Assembly (NCBI RefSeq): GCF_047675955.1
Contig: NC_132923.1
Span: 87,951,637 to 88,015,636, forward strand
Direction: 5' to 3'
Length of the DNA: 64,000 bases
Origin: Chlorocebus sabaeus
Taxonomy: Eukaryota > Chordata > Mammalia > Primates > Cercopithecidae
The notes below the pieces were generated by a model. The model was not told the origin of the DNA, did no database searches, and was given only the letters and a program-made list of their open reading frames with translations. Position 1 is the stretch's first letter; every line of letters starts with the position of its first letter. This document shows, one piece after another, positions 1-10,914 of this stretch. Made by a program: the position numbers and the translations under genes.

Positions 1-1125
1 CAGACTTCATTCCTTTTTCCTGCCAAATAGTATTACATTAGATACACCACAATTTATTTTTTCATTCATCTGTCATTGGACATTTGGGATGTTTCCATTT
101 GGGGATTTTACAAATAGGTTGCTATGAACCTTTGTATAAACGTTTTCGTGTGGGCAGATGTTTTTAATTATCTTGGATATGTACCTAGGAATGGAATTGC
201 TGGTCATATGGTAAAGTTTACAATAAAGATTTTGAGAAACTGCCAAACTGCTTGACAAAATCATTGCACTTTTTATATTCCCATCAGCAGTGGAGGACAG
301 TTCCAGTTTCTCCACATCCTCTCCAACACTTGTTATTATCTATCTTTTTATTACAAAAATCCTAAAGGGTATAAAGTGGTATCTCATTGTGGCTTTAATT
401 TGCATTTTTTTAAATGTCTAATGATAACAAATGTATTTTCATGTGCTTGTGGACCCTTTGTATTACTTCTATGGAGAAATGTCTATTCTAATTATTTGCC
501 TTTACCCATTTTTTATTGGACTGTATTTGTCTTTTTATTGCATCTGAGAGGTTTTCAGAATATATATTCTGGATACTATTTTTTCAGATGTATGATTTGT
601 AAATATTTTCTCACCTTTTTATGTGCTGTCTTTCACTTCTTTATTGTTGTTCTTTGAAGCAAAAAGTTTAATCTTGATGAAGTGTATCCATTTTTCCTTT
701 TGTTGTTTATGCTTTTTATATCATATCTAAAAAACCACTGTTTAACTCAAGGTTCAAACTGTACTCCTAGTCCCTCTTCTTTTTTTTTTTTTTTTTTTTT
801 TTAGACAGAGTGTTGCTCTGTCATCCAGGCTGCAGTGCAGTGGTGCAATCTTGGCTCACTGCAAGCTCCGCCTCCCGGGTTCACACCATTCTCCTGCCCT
901 GCCCATATCTATGCTCTCTTCTAAGAATTGTATAGCTTTATCTCTTACATTTAGGTATTTGATCCATTTTGAATTAATGTTTTTATATTATGTAAGGTAG
1001 GAGTCTAACTTTACTCTTTTGCATGTGGCTATCCAGTTTTCACAGAATTATTTGTTGAGAAGACTATTCTTTCTCCATGGAATTATCTTGTCAATCTTGC
1101 CAAATTGTTATAGATATTTGATGCT
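1..1125 (-). mobile_element. Old L1 (L1M-type) fragment, antisense, split by an Alu
   Basis: The plus strand reads as the reverse complement of L1 ORF2 C-terminal sequence. Diagnostic stretches include 'ggaatggaattgctggtcat', 'tctccacatcctctccaaca' and 'ggtatctcattgtggcttta', in the order expected for antisense L1. It continues past the left edge of the window. An Alu at about 779-902 interrupts it, and L1 resumes with the block around 'gatccattttgaattaatgt'. Many indels and stops make it non-coding. The short ORFs here are fragments of this relic. Confidence 0.88.
779..902 (-). mobile_element. 5'-truncated Alu (S/Y-like), antisense
   Basis: A run of about 23 T (the reversed poly(A) tail) leads into the antisense right half of Alu. 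It includes 'ggctcactgcaagctccgcc' and 'gttcacaccattctcctgcc', the variant typical of AluY/Sc/Sp. The element stops abruptly at about 902, so only about 120 bp of the 3' end is present. Flanks are loosely similar ('tccctcttct' left, 'gctctcttct' right), suggesting an imperfect target duplication in the host L1. Confidence 0.9.
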
Positions 1126-1139
1126 GTAAACTAAAGGAA

Positions 1140-1372
1140 AAGCATTTAGGAAATGTCTACTCAGAGTCAGAGCTAGGTTAAGCCCTTTATATATATTTTC
1201 CCCATAAATCTCCCTGTTATACCATAAGGCAGTTATCTTTCCTGTTTTGCAGAGAAGCAAAACAAGCTGCTATGAGATTACATGAACTGTCCACATGAAC
1301 ACAATTAATAAATAATGGAATCAAGATTTAAATCTAGATCTGATTCTAAATCCTTTGTCTTTTTCACTGCTG
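1140..1372 (-). mobile_element. MIR SINE fragment, antisense
   Basis: Diverged antisense MIR. The order of blocks (a low-complexity lead, 'agttatctttcctgttttgc', 'agagaagcaaaacaagct', then 'aatggaatcaagatttaaat') follows the MIR core in reverse. It is old and much diverged, so the edges are soft. Confidence 0.6.
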
Positions 1373-2004
1373 CATAGAAATATAGCTTCATCTGTGATAT
1401 TATCCCTTTCAGTTCTCTTCCCCAGACAGAATTCAAGCTGACCCACTTTGCTAGGCATAAAGAAAGCCTAGAATGTCAGGGACATGATAGTCACTGGGTT
1501 TTTTCCACTAATGAGGCTGTGTTCTGAAGATACAATTGATTTCCTAAAATATGATAGAAACCTCCAGAAAAAAATCATAGCTAGATTTATTCCTTACTAC
1601 AAATATTCGCAAAGTTGTTTATCCCCTCTTAACCTTGTTAAAGCAATACCTATTTTAGATGGTGATGTACTGATCCTGCTTGCCAGTACATGACAACTTT
1701 GGGCTTTGTCTCTAATTAAAGTCTCCTATGATTCGAACTCAGCCCTTCTGAGACTAAAGGAACAAGAAAGGCCAAGCTAGATACTGCCTTATGGCCATTT
1801 TCAGAGCCAGTATGAGACCTGCAGAGTTAGTCTAGCAGTATAGTAGTCTAACAGCAGAGGGACTGTTTCAAAAACTGCATACACATCACCAAAACAGCTT
1901 TAAAATCGTCTTTAGAGAAGAAAAATAAATTACTCCTAATCCCACAACCTTAGCACAATATAAAATCGAATTCTATTTATACATTTTCCCTTTTAGTTCT
2001 TGTC
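1373..2004. other. Unassigned non-coding sequence
   Basis: About 630 bp with no repeat family or gene recognised. A 69-codon ORF here has no recognisable motif and no splice or promoter context, and I treat it as chance. Confidence 0.4.
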
Positions 2005-2900
2005 TATATGCAGAAACATATTTACATAATTGCAATCACAGTAAGTTTTATATACATCTTTTTTCACTTAACATTATTTCATAAACAATCTCCATGTTGC
2101 TATGTAGTTTACACACTTACCATCTTTTTATCATCACTTTCTCTATTAAAAAATTGCAGATACTTATGGTACAAATTTAGAGAAACACAGAAAATTTATA
2201 ATGATGAAAATATCAGTTATCTCCCAGAAGCAATGACTGCTTAATATTTTAACATATTTACTTCTTTGCTTTTTTTCTATGCATGTATAATTTTGTTTTA
2301 CATAGTTGAGATCATATAGAATATAAAATTTCATACTGATTTTTCACTTAATATTACAGCAGAAATATTTTCCCATGTCAATAATGTTGGATATTTAACT
2401 TGATTCTAGTTTCTCTACCTTATGAATAATTTCTCAATCTTTGCATATATGTTTTTTCTCTATATTTTGGTTTATTATCCTAAAATAGATTACTAGGGAT
2501 GGAATTACCAGATCTATGAGCATTTTGTGAACATTTTGAAAGTATATTTATTCTTAAAGTCTCTAGTATGTTCCAATTTGTATCTGTAGCCTTATTTGCA
2601 AAAAAAAAAGTTCTATTGTTGTGCATTATGTTGTTTCCAGATGTTTTGCCCTTATAAATAACTCTACCATAAATTTATTTGTGAGAAAAGCTTTTTACTT
2701 TTTTTATATTAGTTTTTTGCTGGATATTTTAGAAATGGAATTTTGGGGTCAAAGACCATTAATATGTTTAAGGAATTATTGGGCCTGATTGCCAACTCAT
2801 TTTCCAGAAAGGTTGTACCAATTAATACCACCACCTCCTTCCCCCCAAAAACTCCATTTCTCATGTCAACAACAGAAAACAACACATTGGTATTACTCAG
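2005..2900 (-). mobile_element. Very old L1M fragments, antisense
   Basis: Blocks such as 'tgatttttcacttaatatta', 'tattttcccatgtcaataat', 'tagggatggaattaccagat' and 'ttccagaaaggttgtaccaa' match the antisense 3' part of ancient L1 (the conserved phrase 'attgccaaa...ccagaaaggttgtaccaatt'). Similarity is patchy, and two or more pieces may be present. No coding capacity remains. Confidence 0.65.
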
Positions 2901-3287
2901 AAGATTAATTAAATCTAAATAAACAAGTTTCAGAATTTGAGAAATACATAAAGGCAAGGAGAAGCATACCTGTGCTTGTGGTCTCTGAGAGACAAACTAA
3001 TTAGTATGTTCCTAAGGTATTTGTCCTGAGAAATCTATGGAGGATGCCATTATTCCAGGGCTCCAGTGAAGGGATTTATGAGAAGGGATCAGGGGTCCCA
3101 TTTTGGAACATCCAGTTGAATGGACTGAGTTCTGGGAAGGTAGGGCATTGCAAGGCACCATAGCTGATCATCATGAGGGAGATCAGGTCAGGAAAGAACT
3201 GGTAAGACCTTCACTGTTAGGCTGAAGGCAGGCCTCAGGTATAGAGGAACTGGAATTCAAGACACAAAAGCTAAATTAAATTAAGGC
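2901..3287. other. Unassigned non-coding sequence
   Basis: No gene or clear repeat recognised. Ordinary composition with no simple repeat. Confidence 0.4.
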
Positions 3288-3720
3288 ACAGGGACTATAT
3301 AAGTAGGATTCTTCAGTCCCAGCCTAAATTAGCTTAAGCAAAAATAGAGAACTCATTGGTTCATGTAAATGAATAATCCACAAATAAATCTGACATCTTG
3401 TGCATCTTGATACAGGGCTCAAAGGACCCAATCTGCTTTTCTCCTTCTCTTAACTCAACTTTCTCAGTGTTGACACCATTCTCAGGCCACATGTGGTCTC
3501 GCAATGGCTGTAGCAGCTGCAGACTTTACATTCTTCCAAATTCTAGTCCTAGGAAAAACAAGAGACTCACTCAGAATCACTCAGAAGTCCTAGCAGAATT
3601 TTTTATTGCTTCTCATTCTGTGATTGAGTCATAATGAACCCATCTTTGAACAAGTATATGTGTCCAAGTAAATCTGTTGTGCTGATTGGCTGTGAGGTGG
3701 CTCATAAATACCACCCCTGA
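3288..3720. mobile_element. Interspersed repeat, family not assigned
   Basis: The layout resembles a dispersed human repeat I have seen in many loci: 'agaactcattggttcatgta' near the start, a 'gcagctgcagactttacatt' block in the middle, and 'gctgattggctgtgaggtgg' near the end. I cannot name the family with confidence. A 78-codon ORF inside has no known domain. Confidence 0.4.
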
Positions 3721-4124
3721 AATTGGAGGTTAAACTGGGGCCTGACATTACTCAGAAATGATCCAAATTTTGCAATATTGAAATTTTGCAGTGACTATCT
3801 CTGTGGCCATTTTAAGCCAAGTATATGAATTATAAAGCCTGAGAGCAGAACAAACACGGATCTGTTCTGCTTCACCCTTTTATCCAAAAGATTAAGCCTA
3901 CTAGAGGCTCCACATCTAGAATCTCTGGGCAGTGAAGGGACTTATCATAGGTGGATGTAATAACTTGGACTTAAGGAGGGCTTTTCTGATGAAAGCCAGA
4001 CCCATACCAGTGACCAAGGATCTTGAGAGCAGGCAGCAAGCCCTGGGGAAGAGCAGATCACAGAGATTAGGAGCTATGATTAACAGATATGGAGCAGGAT
4101 GCCAGCCTTATCTGTGAATCGAGA
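3721..4124. other. Unassigned non-coding sequence
   Basis: No gene or repeat recognised. Short ORFs only. Confidence 0.35.
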
Positions 4125-4312
4125 TCATGGAGTCAAAGATTTGGAACCAGGCAGACCTGGATTCCTATGTTGATTCTGCCACTACTTAGCTCCCTGTCCT
4201 TATGAAAGACTTTAAACTGCCTTGGGGCTTAGTTTTTCATCAAATATGAATGGTGGCACCTATTTCATAGGGATGAAATAAAGATTAAGTGAGGTAATCA
4301 TGACAATAAATC
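4125..4312 (+). mobile_element. MIR SINE, sense
   Basis: Sense MIR. It shows 'ggaaccaggcagacctggat', then 'ctgccactacttagctccct', the 'cttggggcttagtttttcat' block and the 'cctatttcatagggatgaaa' block, in consensus order. MIR is a tRNA-derived SINE mobilised by L2. Confidence 0.8.
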
Positions 4313-4708
4313 CCCTAGGATTTTATTATTAACATGTAAATGTAATGCATGTTAGAGGCTAGAACAGGAGCTCTGTTGATAACACTAGGCCTTCTGCACA
4401 ATGAGGTTTGAGAGGAGATGAGAGCTCATATAATTTTAACGGGGAGGATGCTGGTTCTCACTGGTTCAGGGCAGGAGGTCTAAATCCACAGGCTGAAGGT
4501 CTGCAGCAGTATCAGTCTGTCTCTACACTTATGGGACATCAGGGAATATCTCTTGTAGGCAAGTGTAATGTGCTCCGACCTGAAGCAGTGCAATTATAGT
4601 CAACCCAGCCCAGCCATGAGGTAAACAGACCTCATGAGAATCTGAAGGATAAAAGAAAAAACAATCAATTTTGTCATTGTAATTGATTTGTAGTACATAC
4701 ATACATCA
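4313..4708. other. Unassigned non-coding sequence
   Basis: No repeat family or coding signal recognised. A 63-codon ORF is judged to be chance. Confidence 0.35.
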
Positions 4709-4922
4709 TATGTTCGAATCCTATCTCTTCTACTTTCAGTTTGGCCTTAAGAAAGCCTATTAAGTTTTCAGTGCCTTACTTCCATTTTACCATTTATAAA
4801 GGAGCAAGATAATAATAATACTTCTTAGAGTTTTGTGAAGATTAGATGTGATGTATGTAAAGTGGTTAGCATAGTAAAGTACATGACCCATAGACTTTAA
4901 ATAAACAGTTATTACTGTGATT
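4709..4922 (+). mobile_element. MIR SINE, sense
   Basis: Starts with the tRNA B-box-like 'gttcgaatcc' retained from the SINE head. Continues through 'ttttaccatttataaaggag', 'ttttgtgaagattagatgtg' and a tail with 'ttaaataaacagttattact'. Second sense MIR within 600 bp. Confidence 0.78.
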
Positions 4923-5453
4923 ACATTGCTGCATCACACATTACCCTAAACCTCAGCAGTTTCAAACATCAATAGATGTTTGCTATCTCACACAGTTCTT
5001 GTAGGTCAAGAATCTGGTAACAGCTTAGCTGGATGGTTTTGGCTTGGGGTCTCTCATGAGGTTATAGTTAAGATGTCAGCCAAGGCTGTAGCTATTTGAA
5101 GGGTTGAGTGGGGCTGGAGGATCATCTTTCCAGATGACTCATTCCTATGGATGGTAGGTTGGTGCTGGCTTTTGGCAGGAGGCCTCAGTTCCTCACCACA
5201 TAGACTTCTCTATGGGGCTGCTTAAGTCACAACATGGCAATTGACTTCCTTCAGAGTGACTAATCCAAAAGAGGGCAAAGTAGAAGCTAAAATGTTTATT
5301 ATGATCTAGGCTGAGAAGCCATAGCTTATAATTTCTATAATATCCTGCTAGTTATGTAAGTCAGCCCTATTCACCTGGGAGGAAACTAGACAAGGATGTG
5401 AATACTAGGAAGTTAGATTCATTCAGGGGCATCCTGGAGGCCAGTGCCTAAAT
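4921..5453 (-). mobile_element. MLT1-like MaLR LTR, antisense
   Basis: Reverse complement of an MLT1-type long terminal repeat of the ERVL-MaLR group. Blocks in order: 'cctcagcagtttcaaaca', 'ttggggtctctcatgaggtt', 'gtggggctggaggatc', 'ggcaggaggcctcagttcct', 'tatggggctgcttaagtc' and 'ggatgtgaatactaggaagt'. It is solo, with no internal region beside it. The family call is firm; the subfamily is not. Confidence 0.7.
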
Positions 5454-6139
5454 GATAATGATGATTATGATTATCAGTATTATTTCTTTGGTTCCTTCTG
5501 ACCCACTTATCTTTTCTCATTTCTCCAAGGATTCTTTTCTTTTTCCCAAGATACAGCTTTTTGAGATTGCCTAGCCTAGCTTTTTGAGATTGGCAGAGAT
5601 TTTAGAGAAAGGTATTAAGAATAATCTAGCTGCATTTTTTTCCATGAATAAATAGGTAAATTTGTCCATCTATACCTTCCTATCCTAACATAGACCTAAA
5701 ACTGTAAGAGCGTCTGTTTTGGTAGTGAAAGTGAGAAATATTTTCTCTTTGCTGGACTAAGAAAAGTACAATTCTCTAATTTAGGAAAAAAGGTTATGTG
5801 CCCCAGTGTCTAGTTTCCAGCTTTTATCACAGTTCTTTACACACTTGGCAAATGAGTGTGGGGTTGCTACTGAATAGAGGCAAGTGTTATCCAGGTACAT
5901 ACATTAGGAGTTCCTAGAGATTAGGACCCATGGGCATGTCATGGAGGGTGGTACACATCCTTCATGCTCTGGTCCAAAACATCATCAAAGACTGTGATGA
6001 GGACAGACTAGAGGAATATGGGCATTTGCTCTTAGCGAGATTTACTGACCTGCCGTTACTGGTGCTTACTCAATACTACTGGGACAAAAGAATAGAGTCT
6101 CTATGTCAAAAAGAAAGAAAAGAAAAAGAAGGTCTAAAA
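5454..6139. other. Unassigned sequence with a 15-bp direct repeat
   Basis: No gene recognised. 'agctttttgagattg' occurs at 5555-5569 and again at 5578-5592 (period 23 bp), a small tandem duplication. A 78-codon ORF at 5930-6166 has no known domain and runs into the downstream MIR, so it is not called. Confidence 0.4.
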
Positions 6140-6385
6140 TGCAGTGGAAACTTTGAGATCAGTTAGGACAGGGTTCAAATCTTAGATCTGCCATTTACTC
6201 TTGATATGATTTGGGGCAAACACTTAATTTGTCAGAGCTTCGAGTCTTTCATCCCTAAAATAGCAGTAATAATATTGACTTCATAGGGCTATCATGAGCA
6301 TTAGATAAGCTAAAGTGGGTATCTGAAAAAAAAAAAAAGTATGTATCTGGCACATATCAGAACCTTGGAAATGCTCATGTTGTTA
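6140..6385 (+). mobile_element. MIR SINE, sense
   Basis: Consensus-ordered blocks: 'gggttcaaatcttagatctg', 'ccatttactcttgatatgat', 'tcatagggctatcatgagca', then the tail 'ctggcacatatcagaacc'. It carries an internal run of 13 A. Confidence 0.75.
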
Positions 6386-7099
6386 TGGGAAGTTCTTCTA
6401 TGAGGATGGTCACCACAGATATCTCTTTTTTTTTAAATTTTTCTCAATAACATAGCCACAGGATATTAGGTCATTCTCTGACATGCCAACAGGGTCTGTG
6501 TTTGGCATTTGCCATGCAATTTCCTCCTGTCCAGATGGTTACTGAATAATTGTTTTAAAAGCCTGATGCACTTCTCTCTAGAAACTGAAAAAATGAGGGA
6601 GGATCAGCCCAACCCAGATGAAGTCCATTCTTGGATGGCTGGCTGGATGTCCTTCCAAAGGATTTCCTTTCTGGTAAAGATGATACAGAAAACTGACTTG
6701 TTAGAAAAGAGTTTTTAATTGCATTAGTGAAAGGAAAATTGGTGGTTTTCAGCTATTGGTAGGGGAAATAAGACTTCCTTTTTCATATCAAGGGCCATTT
6801 AATGAGTTTGTGAGGTGGGCTCAGTTCCAACCTTGGATGGTGCATAGGGAAGCATCTCATATCACTTGATGATACTGTCTTAGAGGCCAGGTTCCAATTA
6901 CTAACCCCCTTGCATGCTCTGGCCCCTGCCTATGTTTTGTTCCCTCAGGTAAACCAACAGAGATTGTCTCAGAAACATGCTCATGTTGGTCCCACTAAGT
7001 CCTCTACCCTCACTATTTTTTTACTCAGAATCTCTTGGATCATTCTTTCCTTTCTCTCTAAAGGTACAGAGGAGGGACAACCTAACACTTTCTCTCCAC
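6386..7099. other. Unassigned non-coding sequence
   Basis: No repeat family or gene recognised. ORFs of 60-74 codons overlap each other in different frames and look like chance. Confidence 0.4.
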
Positions 7100-7222
7100 T
7101 GGGTTTTTGTTATTTTGGGCTATTTAGTTCCTGAAGCCCAGACAGGGGCTGCTGGGTAAGTGTTCTCACAATGGGTAGGGGCTTTGGTGCCCAGGACAAA
7201 TATCAAAAAGTGTTTTAAAAAG
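7100..7222 (+). repeat. Local duplication, copy A (uninterrupted)
   Basis: About 120 bp with a diverged second copy 1.1 kb downstream (8228-8341 plus 8661-8680). The core 'gaagcccagacaggggctgc' is identical in both, followed by matching 'ttctcac', 'gacaaatatcaaaaa' and 'agtgt.ttaaa' blocks in the same order. Overall identity by eye is roughly 75-80%. It lacks the Alu present in copy B. Confidence 0.8.
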
Positions 7223-7254
7223 GTATCCACTGCAGGGGGTGATAATAATAGCTC

Positions 7255-7512
7255 AATAATGATGACCACTACAAGTGGTTTTCATATAGCACATTACAAT
7301 GGACAAGGTGATTTTTCAACTAACACTTTGCTTAAACAGCAAAACAACCCTATGAAGTAGGCATCTGAGTCCTATTTTTGCCATTGAAGCTCAGCTAAAT
7401 GAAAAGATTTGTCTATGGTTCACATGGCTTCTAGGTGGAAAAGTCAGAGCTTGAACCCAAGTTTTCTGACTCAAAATCCAGTGAACTTTGATTTCTCAGC
7501 TGCCTTCCTAAT
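7255..7512 (-). mobile_element. MIR SINE, antisense
   Basis: Reads 'caaaacaaccctatgaagta', then 'ccattgaagctcagctaaat', 'gtggaaaagtcagagcttga' and 'acccaagttttctgactc', the reverse MIR order (ends of 'accctatgaggtag...gaacccaggtctgactc'). Confidence 0.75.
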
Positions 7513-7568
7513 CATGGGTGCTGGTTCATCCAGAGGTTGCTGAGATATTAGAAGAAAAACTGAATGGG

Positions 7569-7830
7569 TGGGAGGCTGAGCGAGCAGATCTCTTGAGCCC
7601 AGGAGTTTGAGATCAGCCTGGGCAACATGGTGAAACCCAATCTCTACAGAAAATTAGTCAGGTCTGGTGGCACACTCCGGTAATCCCAGCTACTTGGGAG
7701 GTTGGTGTGGGAGCATCACCTGAGCTTGGGAAGTTGAGGCTGTAGTGAGCCAAGATCACACCACTGCATTCCAGCCTGGGTGACAGAGTGAGACCTAGGC
7801 TAAAAACAAAAACAAAGCAAAACAAAAAAA
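7569..7830 (+). mobile_element. AluJ-like, sense, 5'-truncated
   Basis: Starts within the left arm ('tgggaggctgagcgagcag') and runs through 'gggcaacatggtgaaaccca' to 'gcattccagcctgggtgaca' and a CAAAA-rich tail. Flanked by perfect 8-bp target duplications 'tgaatggg' at 7561-7568 and 7831-7838, so the truncated 5' end dates from insertion. High divergence suggests the oldest Alu age class (J). Confidence 0.92.
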
Positions 7831-7838
7831 TGAATGGG

Positions 7839-8227
7839 CGAATGACCCATTTACTGCAGAAATGAGTACTGGGATGGGATAGTCATGAGACCTGAGACAA
7901 GAGTCTGGATACAGAAAATCAGGCAAAAAGGTCAGAGCAAATGCAGACAGCAAACCTTACCCACCAATTTACTAACCCAGTACTTCTTCTATCTGCTGTC
8001 CCTACCCTTACCTGACCACAAAGCCAGAATGATTCTGGGATCTGACAGCTGCAAACAGGGCTAAGTCACCTCAGTTGAAGGGATGGGTTGCTATAGTGCC
8101 TGGGGCCTAGAACCAAGCAGATCATCACTACTTGTTGAGTTTAGGAATCCATTGATAAGTTTCCTATAAAATCCTCCATTTGTTCTCAAAGTATGGTCTG
8201 TGAATCATTTGTAACAAAATTATCTAG
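7839..8227. other. Unassigned non-coding sequence
   Basis: Spacer between the sense AluJ and copy B of the local duplication. The end ('tgttctcaaagtatggtctg' near 8180) vaguely recalls the start of MER5/hAT elements, but too little matches to call it. Confidence 0.35.
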
Positions 8228-8680
8228 AGTTTTTATTTGTTATTTCAGGCTAGTTAACCACTGAAGCCCAGACAGGGGCTGCTGGGAAAGTATTCTCACT
8301 ATATGTGGAGTCTGTGATACCAAAAGACAAATATCAAAAACTATTTTATTTTTTATTTTCTTATTTTATTTTATTTTTTGAGATGGAGTCTTGCTCTCTT
8401 GCCCAGGCTGGAGTGCAGTGGTGTGATCTCGGCTCACCGCAACCTCTGCCTCACTGGTTCAAGCAATTTTCCTGCCTCAGCCTCCCGAGTAGCTGGGACT
8501 ACAGGCACATGCCACCACACCCAGCTAATTTTTATATTTTTAGTGGAGACAAGGTTTCACCGTGTCGGTTAGACTAGTCTTAAGCTCCTGACCTCAAGTG
8601 ATTCACCGCTTCGGCCTCCCAAAGTGCTGGGATTACAGGTGTGAACCACCACCCCCGGTCTCAAAAAGTGTCTTAAATAA
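8228..8680 (+). repeat. Local duplication, copy B (split by Alu)
   Basis: Second copy of 7100-7222. Its left part is 8228-8341 and its right part 8661-8680, with an antisense Alu in between. The right part 'tcaaaaagtgtcttaaa' matches copy A 'tcaaaaagtgttttaaa', so copy A shows the pre-insertion state of this site. Confidence 0.78.
8343..8660 (-). mobile_element. AluS-like, antisense, near full length
   Basis: T-rich reversed tail (8343-8379), then 'gagatggagtcttgctctct' through to 'ggattacaggtgtgaaccac'. Flanking 'tcaaaaa' at 8334-8340 and 8661-8667 is the target duplication. It lies in opposite orientation to the AluJ 512 bp upstream. Confidence 0.93.
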
Positions 8681-8811
8681 TTATGTAGTGAGTGAACAAG
8701 AAAAGAATGACTAGTATGATTGTCAGCCTAGAAGCAGCAGATAAACAGTGAGAAGCAGTGAAGGTGGGAGTGAGGAGTAGATGGTAAGAAGAAGCAAAGG
8801 AGAGGTAGCTA

Positions 8812-8900
8812 GAACACTGCTACTCAAAGTGTCATCCATGGACTGGTGCCAGTGTGTAAACTGTCCACAATGAGATAAATATAGAAATTGAGAGAAAGCA
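8812..8900. mobile_element. hAT-Charlie-like DNA transposon fragment (tentative)
   Basis: 'actgctactcaaagtgtcat' followed by 'ccatggactggtgccagt' resembles the terminal region of non-autonomous hAT elements ('...ctcaaagtgtggtccatggaccagtg...'). The rest is too diverged to confirm. Orientation is not assigned. Confidence 0.4.
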
Positions 8901-10250
8901 TTTAGAAACTTTAATAGCAGTTTTACATTGCTGCAGCATAATATTTATGACCAGCATACTTTTTCAAAATGTCAGCTTATGATGAATTGGAAAGAGAGAG
9001 GCACTGGTGAAACATCAGCCAACATATAAATGCAGTTGTATGCACTCTTTATACATGCTTGTACCAGTGCTTTAGGTTTGAAAAAAATAAAGGCAAAGGT
9101 CAGTTTTTACCACAAGGCCTGGCACATAGTAGGGGCTTAGAAATAAACTTAATAAGGAGGCCATTTTTGTCTTAGTCAGCTATCAACCTAAGTCTTGCAA
9201 AGGATGACCCATTCCACCAGCCTGAAGTCTGAAGTATTGCTCCCACCTTCTTCATTATTTTCCTTTCCACATCTGGCTGTTCTAGGCAGGCTTAGCTTTT
9301 GCAGAAGCTGGGGTCCCCTCCCAGCCCACCTGGAGCCTAAGTGGTGTTTGGTAAAGTTTAAACAACCCCATGTAGGGTGGTTGAAAAGCAATCTCCATTT
9401 CTTTTGAATAAGAAGAAGAAAGGGGAAAAAGGTGCTGCCATCTTTCTTCTACTTGCTCATTAGGATTCTGGGTTACAGCGATGTTGCCTGGCCACTCTAA
9501 TTGGATCTGTGCGCACACAGGTCTGTGCGGCTCCATTGAACGTTGACATTTCTAACTAACTGACCTTTTCAGGACCACTGGTACTCCCATAATGAGTGTG
9601 CAGCAGCATTGTGTGGACACAATACGGCAGACTTCACAGTGCCCAAAGAATGCAGGATTGAAAACTATTCAGAATTCCCAATCTCGAGTTAGCAAAATGA
9701 GAAAATTGGATCCCAACATTCATCAGCATGTTATTTTGCGGGTATCGATTTCAATGCCCTTTCATTTCTTTCGGAAAAAAAAAATGTTGTACTATAGAGA
9801 TCTAAATTAACTTTTGTTCTGTTATTTTTCCCCTGTACCTATAAAAAGGTCAAATGCATTCATAAAGCCGAGATAGATTTGCGGGATATAAAGCACTGAG
9901 ATAGCAATCAACCTTCAAATAACCTTTAAGGAGACATTGACTCTTCATGAACAAAAACTGAGGTACTCATTAAAGCCATGAACTACTTCGTGGCTTCACC
10001 TGAAGAACAGTTATAGGGCCAGTGGCAAAAATACGGCATTTAGAACAATGAGATAATGACTCAGACATTGAAATAGTTGTAGTCCATTCAGTCGCTGGGA
10101 CAGTAAGGGAACTTGGAAAGGAAACTGACATGATGTGAAAGGGGAATAGTGGTTTTCACCCTAGCCAGCAGGGACAAGACAGGCTGAGCCCAAACAGGAA
10201 CGAATCTGATTTCTCAGTGTCCCCTGGCTTCATAGTAGAAAATTAGAACC
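8901..10250. other. Mostly unique non-coding sequence
   Basis: About 1.35 kb. A short MIR tail-like piece ('ggcctggcacatagtagg') lies near 9117. A CpG-containing palindrome TGTGCGCACA lies at 9508-9517 and an AP-1-type TGACTCA at 10057-10063. Overlapping ORFs of 67-84 codons on both strands near 9200-9540 have no recognisable domain. No exon is called. Confidence 0.45.
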
Positions 10251-10270
10251 TTTTTTTTTTTTTTTTTTTT
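10251..10270. repeat. Poly(T), 20 nt, without an attached element
   Basis: Twenty uninterrupted T between 'gaacc' and 'cccgtataaa'. No Alu or L1 body is recognisable on either side. Confidence 0.9.
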
Positions 10271-10494
10271 CCCGTATAAATGCTGAAGGAACATAATGGA
10301 TTTATCAGGGCCACTTTCTTCCCTCTGAGAAGGAGGGTATGGAGCAGGAAGCAGCTACAAGTGGCAGTTCTTCTGATGAGACAATGCCAACAGTGAGTGG
10401 GTGTGTGGCCCTTCTGCTAATGTTCCTTTGAGAATTATGTTTTTCTATTAATGTGTACCAATCCTAGAATCAGGCTACCATAGAACTATATTCT

Positions 10495-10690
10495 ATAAGC
10501 ATTTAGGAGCACAGACTGTGTACTAGGTTCTGTGTTTGGTACTGAAAGGAATGTAAAAGATCATTGAATTTCATTTCAATTGAACTAAGTTTAATTCAGT
10601 CCAATACATATTTCTTAAATATTTGTGTTCAGAACTAGATACAAAGAGACAAAAAAGACAGTCTCTGTCCCCAAGACATTTATAGTCCAG
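10495..10690 (-). mobile_element. L2 LINE 3' region, antisense
   Basis: 'gtgtactaggttctgtgttt', 'gatacaaagagacaaaaaag' and 'tctctgtccccaagacattt' follow the antisense L2 3' end ('tgtgccaggcactg...gatacaaag...gtccctgcccTCAAGgagct'). Diverged. Confidence 0.65.
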
Positions 10691-10724
10691 GACTCCTTGT
10701 GCTCACTTCGAAGATGAGAAAAGG

Positions 10725-10914
10725 AATTAATATCAAGGGTCTCCTTCAAAGTACTTTACTCTGCTAGGCACTATACGTTTTATTGTCTAAACCCTAGTTG
10801 CCATCTTATCATTGTAAATATCAGACCCTATTTTAGGGAAGGAGAAGCTAAGATTTATTCAGGTTGTGTGATTCACTCAGGATCACCCAGCTTATAAGTG
10901 GCTGAGAAAGCCAA
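10725..10914 (-). mobile_element. MIR SINE, antisense
   Basis: 'actttactctgctaggcact' at the start, 'gggaaggagaagctaagatt' in the middle and 'atcacccagcttataagtgg' plus 'ctgagaaagcc' at the end follow the reversed MIR. It abuts a poly(T) run. Confidence 0.7.

Noticed and set aside
4709..4730. tRNA B-box-like 'gttcgaatcc'
   Set aside because: Part of a MIR, whose head derives from a tRNA. No cloverleaf can be drawn around it.
8305..8577. 90-codon ORF with an Alu-like peptide
   Set aside because: Reads through an antisense Alu. Similar Alu-derived ORFs at 11040, 30084, 47494 and 62213 were rejected for the same reason.
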